From the NCBI GenBank assembly GCA_958295665.1, contig OY282560.1, forward strand, positions 308,679,236 through 308,743,235: a stretch of 64,000 nucleotides of DNA, written 5' to 3'. The notes beneath the pieces are model-generated. The model saw nothing but the letters and a program-made list of their open reading frames with translations, ran no database searches and was not told the origin of the DNA. Position numbers and translations under genes: made by a program. This DNA is from Tipula vernalis (lineage: Eukaryota > Arthropoda > Insecta > Diptera > Tipulidae). This document shows positions 55,985-64,000 of the stretch, one piece after another. Numbering within the stretch: position 1 is the stretch's first letter; every line of letters begins with the position of its first letter.

Positions 55985-58870
55985 ACAGATTTAATTTTAT
56001 TAGTGGTTTAATCACCCTTTTAGGTTGAGCTGTGTTCGTTACAGTCTCAGTACCCTGAATAGGGCCTACGACCGTATATTACTCGTATTTTGAACCCGAC
56101 AATTGTTATCACTCTCATTACTTCCACGCATATTGGGCTGGTGCGCAGACATCTTGACGTTCTCATTTAGCACATCATTTAATGTTGATTCAGAATGTAC
56201 AGTGTCCTTTTGTGGTTTATCAGTATCTGCATTCGTTAATGCTTTTGTTACATGGTTCGCATGTCTCTTCCATTTTAGGTTACCGTTTATCAAAATACGA
56301 TAACAACACTTTCCCAGAATTTCAATCACTTTCCCTTTCACCCATTTTTTCGTTTTAAAATACTTCACATCCACGATGTCGCTCACTTCAATTTTTTTTA
56401 TATTCTCCCTATTATTCTCAATCTGTTCCTTCGGTTTTAGCAACTCCCATCTAACCAAACCCTGCCTGTCAAACATTATTTGATATGGTATTTTATTTGT
56501 TGTAGAATGCGTCGTATTTCGGTTTAAATATAAAAACCGATGTGTTATATCATTTACCTCAACCGTTTTATTTATTGGATCTAATAACATCTTATAAAAT
56601 GAGGACTTAAACACACACACAGAATTTTCCGCCTGCCCATTAGAATTACCCTACGAGGATCACATTGATTTTCTCGACATATGTCACAATTTTTTAAAAA
56701 TGATCTAGCTAATGCCTTCAGTTTGACAATTCCCTGGTGTGATGAATGAATTTCGTTCAACAGCACACGTCTAAATGCTTGAGGTATTATTACTCTAAAA
56801 GCCCACATTAACACACCCTGCTCTAACGTTATTTCATCTTTCCGTACAAAAAAACTTTTAATCTTTTCATTTATTATTTTTTCTGGCCACCCGTGTACAC
56901 ATCCTATGACTTTACATAATACTAAATCTTTCTCCGATTTAATGCTACATCGATACTCTTAATCGGTCTATTAAATTCATTAGTAACAAAATTTAATTAA
57001 GAAAATTCACTATCGCTACTCTCACTTTCTTCAGGTATCACTACTTCATATGGCAACCGCGATAAGGCATCAGCACATCCGTTATCTTTACCCGCCAGGT
57101 ATTTTATATCATACTCGAAACTCGACAGATAAACGGCCCATCTTTGCAGCCTACTTGCCGCCATGTTTGGAATACCTCTCCGGTTACCACCAAATATCGC
57201 TTCTAATGGTTTATGATCGGTTCGAATCAAGAATTTGCGTCCCATGACATATTGCTCAAATTTTTTTACACCAAAGTATACAGCTAAGGCCTCCCGATCA
57301 ATTACCGAATAATTTTTTTCACTTTTTGATAATGAGCTAGACGCGAAAGCTACTGGTCTTTCACCAGAATTTGTGATATGCGCTAAAAAAGCACCACTAC
57401 CATATTCCGAAGAATCCGTAGTTATCATGACCGGTAGATCTTGATCAAAATGTGCTAGCACTATATCAGAAGTTATAACATTTTTTCTTCGTTTTTCCAC
57501 TCGTAAGATCATACAGTGGTTTTAAAACCGATGCTAAATTTGGAAAAAACCTTGCATAATAATTTACCAACCCACAGAATGCTTTGACTTGGGTACCATT
57601 TGTGGGATTTGGCATCGCTAAAATTGCCTGTTCTTTTAGCTCTGTCTTTATGTAACCCTTCCGAATCTATAACGAAACAAAGGTATAACTCACACTATTT
57701 GGAAAAAATCTCACTTACTTACATTTGCCGTAAATCCTGCATTCTGCAGTTTACCCAACACTACACGCAAATTTCTTAAATGCTCTGTCTCGTCACGCCC
57801 TGTTACCATAATGTCATCTACAAAAGCTACTGTATCCTCACAACTTACTAGAACCTTTTCAATAATGGATTGAAAAATAGATGAATTGGGCTTGCACACC
57901 CGAAAGGTAACCTATTAGGAACAAAAATGCCTTTGTGCGTTGACCACACGCTACTATTTTACTTGTATTTTCGGATAGCGGCAACTGTAAATATGCTTGA
58001 GACAGATCTATTTTTGTGAATTTTTTTCCGCCTTGCAGCGCTGTGAATAAACAATCTATCCTTGGCAGTGGATGATTCACGTTTTCTATATGTTTGTTTA
58101 CAGTGACAGAATAATCTGCACATACTCTTAACGTGCCATCCTTCTTCATGACTGTTACCAGTGGTGTACCCCATAGTGAATTTTCCACTTTGGAAATTAT
58201 ACCCGTACTTTCCAGACGTTCTAACTCATCTTCAAGCTTGCGCTTAAAGGCAAACGGTACCGATCTGGGTCGTACAAACACTGGTTGAGTTTGACTATCT
58301 ATTTTTAAATTAATTTTTTCACCGTTATATATTCCTAACTTTTTACTAAAAACCATACCAAATTCTTTCAATAGTACGTCTATCGTCTCAGGAACCGATA
58401 TCGTAGAACCCAATAATTTAAAAATATCACGGCCTATTAATGGCCTACAACCACTTTTAATAATCACAAAAGGAACAGTGTTACCATGATGTATAATATC
58501 CACGTAAATGTATCCCGATGTGTCAATCAATCCACCGTTATATGCCCTTAATGTAATCGAGAATGGCAACAACTGTATATCCGATAGTTTTTCACTATAA
58601 AATTTTAACGGAATTGCTGAAATTGCGCTTCCTGTATCAATCTCGAATTGCACATCCTGACCCTTCATTAGATTATTATTTTTCATTAGAATTTACAATA
58701 TTTTTATATGTTTTCATTTGCTCTATATCGTGATACTTAAATTCTATTATTGATTGTGCTGCTGCCAGCTATATCCAGGGAAAATAACGATAGATCCTCT
58801 ACACCCTTCACTTGCTGAACTGATTGTCCATTAATATGCTGCTCTGTTTCGTCACATGTTTCCATCATGT
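55985..58870 (-). pseudogene. gypsy D: gypsy pol with protease, minus strand
   Basis: Minus strand, in order: a QQVKGVEDLSLFSLDIA lead-in (about 58840); retropepsin with FEIDTGSAISAIP (about 58635) and RPLIGRDIF; reverse transcriptase WGTPLVTVMKKDGTLRVCAD, FTKIDLSQAYLQLPL, then after a break AFVDDIMVTGRDE (catalytic VDD, about 57820). RNase H follows with MITTDSSEYGSGAF, VIDREALAV, TDHKPLEAIF and ADALSRLP. The integrase zinc module HSSHQGIVKL...CDICREN (about 56750) follows. The integrase core is deleted up to SNGQAENSV (Glu). A FLYLNRNTTHSTTNKIPYQI segment, a GPY-like KKWVKGKVIEILG and a tail RVIKPLIKLNL end at 55989. Frame breaks occur near 58680, 57900, 57500 and 56620. Confidence 0.87.
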
Positions 58871-61800
58871 GATTTCGTCTTGGAAATTTCAATCAACTTC
58901 AATGATCAAACCGAATAATCATGGCAAGAAGCTCTCAAGATCCCGTTTTAAGTGCATATAAACAGGTTTAATTCTCTTTTATATAATTTAAAAAATAAAA
59001 GTTTATGAGGTCGAGCTTTTCAAATTAAATAAAAGCTTTCCTAACAAATTATTTTTACTTCAATTAAGCCGAAATTTTTCCAAAATTTCATAGTTTTCGT
59101 AATACTGTTTAGTAGAAGCTTTTGGTTGCAATTATTTACAGTATTTCGATAAACTGATATTTTTAATGTCATTAGATTGTTTGAAAATGTAAAATATAAA
59201 GCTTTCAAGGCATCCAAATATTTTAAATTATTTCATTTTACAGAGAAACTTTTCAGGTCAATTGATAAACATTGATTTTAAGCATTATCCACCATTTTAA
59301 ATATTTTGTTAAAAGCTTTTAATTTTAACTGTCTATTCACCATCAGATTGATTTGGTTTATATTGTATTTTAAATTTAACGGTCATTGATTTATTTGTAA
59401 AAATCTTCCAATAATTAAGCGCTAACACCTTTAATTTGAGAGCTTTTATTGAACCATATATAACTCCAATGAAATAATTGGAGAATATTTTAAAAGCTTT
59501 TGAAAAACTTGATAATTGTCTTGTCAATGATGATATGTATTGCATTGATGTGATTTGTCAACAGCTAATTATGCTAGGGAACAATTCCCTTGAGAAATCT
59601 GTGAAAATTTGTATGTCCAAAAATGATTAGAAACTTTGTCACATCAATGCAATCCATCTCCGGATATACCATATGTATAGAAGCAGATTTTATACAAATT
59701 TTCTTGTGATTTTTGGAAAATCGAATTTTCAAAAATTTTCCATGGGAAACTTGAAATGAATTTTTTCCCGGCGAAAGCTATTGACAAATTGCATAAACAC
59801 AAGCCATCTTCAGATATGCATTCTAAAGGATGATTTTATTCTCATTTTGATTTTTTTTTTAAATCCTCTGATTATATATTGTCCACGATTAGGTGACACA
59901 AAGTTCTCCACGGTTTACTATTGACAAAGGTTTTACATGCAATTTATGTATCCGGTTATCTTTCCGCTGGTAGCCACTATATTTTTTATTTTCGCGTAGA
60001 ATTTAAATAACATAATCTGCATTATCAACCTTTTGTTTTTGGTTGTAAACTTTCGGTTAACTTTAACCGTTTGTGCACAATGATATTGGAATATCATTGA
60101 AACGCACAGAAATATTTTATCTGGATATCTTCCAAATGGGAGCGGCAATACCAACCCTTTATCCAACCATCAGTAGTAATTCAAAAACAGATACGGGGCT
60201 TAAGGAGCTTCCGAATTCCTTCAAAATGTCGATTTATTGAATACAACTAACTCTCTTAGATTTTAAGCTTTAATTTCGGTTTTTCTCCGAGCCTCGAATA
60301 AAACATGATCTGAGTGCAAATACTGGCTTAAGTAAAATACTGGCATTTTATTTATAACTGACTCAGAATTAAGGAAAATGTAGAACCGATCGATGCACAT
60401 CATTTGCTTTTAAATTAGCGTCATTTGCTTTTAAATTAGCAAATAAAATCAAATTACCTAATGAAATTTTATCTCTCGTCCAATTTCCTAATATTAAAAG
60501 CATGATTTATGATATTTATATCAACAACAAGTCATTTCAACATAATCTACCTTTCAATTGTAATGTTTCTTCACGGAAGCTTTATATTCGAAAATATTTG
60601 ACCCCACAGGTTTTAAATAATGCTCATTGTAACCCCACATGATGACATCTTAAATATCAAAAAATGTCAATGTGAACTTATTATGTTCTGATGTTTTATG
60701 TAATAGAGTTTTTTTTCTCAGAGAACATCCACAATGTTCAACATTTATTTTCTGAAAATTTGTGCCGTTTCTTAAGATCAGAATATTATGTGAGCAAAGT
60801 GAGAATTGGCAGATATAATTCTTTAATCGCATTATATTGTTTTAGAGGCGACCCATAGTAATTTGCTATTAAGATTTAAACACGACTTTTAATACCAAGA
60901 GAATTTATTACTCAGAAATAATACCTTTAATTACGATTTTATTAATTCACAAATAATGCGTCGATCAATATATCGTGGAAATTTCAATCATTAAAATATC
61001 AATAAAACGTCACAGAAATGTCAATGTCACAGAAATTGGGATGTCTTGCTATATTTAAAAGCTTACTAGATATATTTTATTTTTGAATGATGTCGCGATA
61101 TTATTTTCCGGTAATAACCGTACAAAAATATTTCTTCGAAAAGTTCGACAGTAGCTCTGAAAACAGATCAACAATTTTATATTACTCCTTTTTGTTAAAA
61201 TTATCAATACAAACTGATTATTACTAAAACCTATCTTTGTACAAAATTTCGACCAAAACTATCATTTGTGAGAATGGGAGGGAAAACAAAAATAATAAAA
61301 ATGTATGACTGGAAGGACGGAAGGGCGGACACGACCTTTTTCTAATCAATGTTTCGGGGTCCCGGTAACCTAATTCGTCGAGAAATGTGAAAATCTGGAT
61401 ATAATACTTATCCAATGTGACTTCATTATAGTGGGAAAAGTAAACAATTTTAACAGAGAAAGCCAACCGCAAACAATTTTTTTTTTTGAGATTTTGATAT
61501 CCCTGGATTCTTCTCGACTTCAGCTACTAGAATATTAATAAACTGGGTTGCCTCAGTCGGGCTAGAAAACCATAGCTATATTTTATGTTTGATGAAGTTG
61601 GCAATCATGAGAATATGGTATATAACAGAGCAAACAGCCGTTATATGTTTTGCTGGTTATGCTTTCCTAATGTTATTTTGAGCTGTTTTGTTTGATTGAC
61701 AAGTTGTGCGTATCTGATTGCTTTAAAGTTTTATTATTTTAAGTGTATAGAATTCCATAAAGTTCAAACCTATACTGTATGTGTGAAAAGCAGAAAAATG

Positions 61801-61999
61801 GAAATCAATATTGAGATTGTTTTACTACCAGGAGAGTATAGTGTTAATTATATCGAATAAGTGTCGTTCGAGCCGCAACAAAGTGAGGAAGATAATGTTG
61901 TTAAGATCCAGAAAACTACCTCTACTTGTCCAGAAAGAGAATATGTCTGCCTGAATAATGGAAGAGAAATATTGCAAAGAAATCAAGGTAAGTTCTGTG
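58871..61999. other. AT-rich non-coding stretch
   Basis: No gene recognised. Words such as AAAGCTTTCAAG/AAAGCTTTTGAAA recur on both strands between 59000 and 59520, suggesting old inverted-repeat debris. At 61220-61420 a GGAAGGACGGAAGGGCGGAC core followed by GGGGTCCCGGTAACCTAATTCG resembles the architecture of the GACA-core repeats near 4501-5721, but in another family. Confidence 0.4.
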
Positions 62000-62039
62000 T
62001 TATAGACTGATTAGCTTGTTGTTTACCGCAAAGTGTATT

Positions 62040-63380
62040 TAAAACTATCGGAATACGATACCCTGGTTACCCATGTTGACTATGTAATAAGATCGTTAGC
62101 TACTGTTTTTGTTTTTTATTTTTCTGTTCTAAATATCAACCCAACAAATTTCCTGATATGCCACAATGCAAACACTCTGGCAAGACATTCAAATTCAATA
62201 ATTTGTCCATGCAGGAATTCGGAGAGCCTATCAAAAATTTTATGAGCGACCAAATCGGGAATTTCAAAATAACTTTATTCTCCAACACATCACTGTAAGC
62301 TCACCCAAACGTTCTACCTCCAAGAAGAAACTTATGACAAAGTTCTACCTTCCTATGCGTCGGGATAGCAAAACCGAAAATTATCGTGTAAGCCGAGGAG
62401 CATTTCTTTTGATTTTGCAGGTTGGAAGGGATAGAGTACACAGACTTTGTGATGAATTTTTTAAAACTGATTTAGCCCCTCTGGAGAAACGAGGAGGTGA
62501 TCGGCGAACCGAAAAATACAAAGAACTATTACGGCACTATATTTTGTAGAAATTTTAACATTGGTTCGGGTGCCCTTCCGTAGATTAATGTTCTACATGC
62601 ACATCCTTAGCGCGAAGTAATGAATTTTTTAATAAATTAAGGCTAGACATGAGTGGAACTTACTTTAAGCTATGACTGTTAAAAACCCTTATATTGCTAC
62701 TATTCTTCACATAGCCCACAGAATACCAAAAATACATTTTCTTACTGTTGGACTCAAAATGAATTTATGAAAAGATCCAACGAGATAGCGTCAGCACTTT
62801 ACCACAGACTAACATAATTCAGAAATGGGTGAAATTAAAAAAATTAGATTATTCTCAGATGGATTGAAAACCCTGATAAATATATGGATGTAATAAAGAA
62901 ATTTGCTACAGTAACCCAGCTTCGCGATATACCTGTTCGTAACTGGAAGGAGTACGCGAAGAAATTGCAAAAAAACCTGGGCAGTGGCACTTCCAATTTC
63001 AAAAGTGCCAAAAGATTATCCTGAGAAGAAGTAATAACAAAAAATATTGTCTTATACAAGGTGAACCTTTTTATAATTTGGAATGTGGATCACGTAAAAG
63101 CATCGTCACGTAAAAAAAAAAAAAAAACTTTAAAAAAAACTATCTTCCGCCTGCTTTACCGCAAGGGACTGTAGTAAAAGAAGCTTAAATTAAGGATGTG
63201 AAAAAACTTCTTGAGTTACATTTTGGCGTAGAATGGGCAAATAATAAAAATCTTGAATTTTATAAGAAAGCTTTCGAAGAGCAGGAAGCGGTAACACCAG
63301 GATCTAATGACAACGATGCATCCGATTTAAGATTTAAAAGAACATTTAACACCGAACTAATGAAATATTAGGTTATGTTT
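62040..63380 (+). pseudogene. relic of an unnamed, transposon-like insect gene family
   Basis: Plus-strand pieces in different frames: NFILQHITVSSPKRSTSKKK (about 62265) and YLPMRRDSKTENYRVSRGAF with RVHRLCDEFFKT and APLEKRGGDRRTEKYKEL (62345-62530). Further on are a MKRSNEIASALYH-like piece (about 62765), ATVTQLRDIPVRNWKEYAKK (about 62910) and VKKLLELHFGVEWANNKNL with FYKKAFEEQEA (about 63200-63290). The RGGD-x-K-x-x-K box, a KRSNEIAS block and a late DVKKLL...FY element recall a repetitive insect protein family that I cannot name with confidence. It is heavily frameshifted and has no visible terminal repeats. Confidence 0.42.
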
Positions 63381-64000
63381 TTTTAACAACATCTGTCAAA
63401 ATGTACAATGCGGTCAGTATCGTGTTAAATTTTTATTGTGGTGAATAAAAAAATATTTCAAATTTACTGTCAACATTTTCATTTTTAACAAGTTTTTAAC
63501 ACATTCACTAAATGTATGTGAAGATAGCCCGAAAACAAGCCCGAAAATTTTTTTTTCTATAAATTTGTTTGTGTCTTAACTAAATACAATAAAAAAGCCT
63601 CTTATCCCGAAAAATAATACAAATTAACCTGCAAATCATACTCTATCCCGAAAAATAAAAAAAATACCATTTGGCAAAATTGCAGAATGTTTTTTGTATC
63701 TTTGTACTAGTATGTACGAGTATACTGTTTAAATGTATTAGAAAGTATCGTAAATAAATTTTAGTACTTATCTAAAATTTATCTTTTCTTTAGAGGTTGA
63801 AAATGAATTACAATAAATTCAAAATCGCAAATTCTCAAAGAAAAGGATGCTTAAGCTTATTAAAGTGTCTAAGTGATACATCTAATGACACAACACACCC
63901 AAAACTAAGAATTAGCATTAGTACGCACATACAATGAAAAGTTCATCACAAAAAAAACTCATTACATCAAATCATAAATCTCTGTTCACAGAGATTGCAC
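63381..64000. other. AT-rich non-coding stretch
   Basis: Contains a direct repeat of CCCGAAAAATAATACAAATTAACC-like sequence (63607 and 63647: TATCCCGAAAAATAA). No gene is visible up to the end of the window. Confidence 0.5.

Noticed and set aside
55985..58870. Errantivirus-like env gene in gypsy D
   Set aside because: After the integrase C-terminus the frame ends with the KPLIKLNL tail. No signal peptide, furin-like site or membrane segment follows, so there is no support for an envelope gene in any gypsy copy here.

Overview
This looks like 64 kb of insect chromosome, most likely from a higher fly. The evidence is a strong AT bias, abundant ATGTATGTA-type simple sequence, jockey-clade LINEs, short-LTR Ty3/gypsy elements, PIF/Harbinger elements carrying MADF genes, and GACA-core dispersed repeats. 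I find no convincing host gene, tRNA, rRNA or CRISPR array. Everything recognisable is a transposable element or its debris, often nested two or three deep.

Layout, 0-20 kb: a 5'-truncated jockey LINE on the minus strand (1199-3390); a decayed gypsy element 'A' (3590-7105) split by two related GACA-repeat elements; a perfect 77-bp-arm hairpin (7173-7331) at the end of a dispersed repeat called family R here; a Penelope fragment (8030-8190); a second R copy (10240-11375); gypsy 'B' (12530-14985); then a full-length, apparently intact jockey element (15159-19948) with a 10-bp target duplication, overlapping ORFs and a poly(A) tail.

Layout, 20-34 kb: two small inverted-repeat elements, then the most unusual object in the window, an 8.6-kb element (22438-31005) with CACT-type termini. 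It carries two intron- or frameshift-interrupted genes: one with a SAM-like domain and one with two C2H2 zinc fingers fused to a DDE-type transposase. Each gene has a related copy of the same upstream region. A recent 5'-truncated Penelope-like element with 321-bp inverted arms and a GIY-YIG endonuclease sits in the last exon of the SAM gene. Gypsy 'E' (31080-33250) follows.

Layout, 34-64 kb: a LINE remnant, an inverted minisatellite, a third R copy and a mariner transposase relic. Harbinger 1 (39860-44943, TTA target duplication) follows, with a transposase, a convergent MADF gene and two nested inverted-repeat insertions. Next are gypsy 'C' (48418-49965), preceded by an orphan Harbinger end, and Harbinger 2 (49991-55839, TTA duplication), whose MADF exon contains a long in-frame (TA)n tract. 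Gypsy 'D' on the minus strand (55985-58870) and an unclassified transposon-like gene relic (62040-63380) complete the window.

How the parts work together: in the jockey element ORF1 supplies an RNA-binding gag-like protein and ORF2 an endonuclease/reverse transcriptase. In each Harbinger the DDE nuclease and the MADF DNA-binding protein are expected partners. In the CACT-type element the SAM protein is, by analogy with two-gene CACTA elements, a candidate accessory DNA- or protein-binding partner of the transposase. Only the jockey element looks complete enough to be active. Family names come from motifs I can see; no database search was run.
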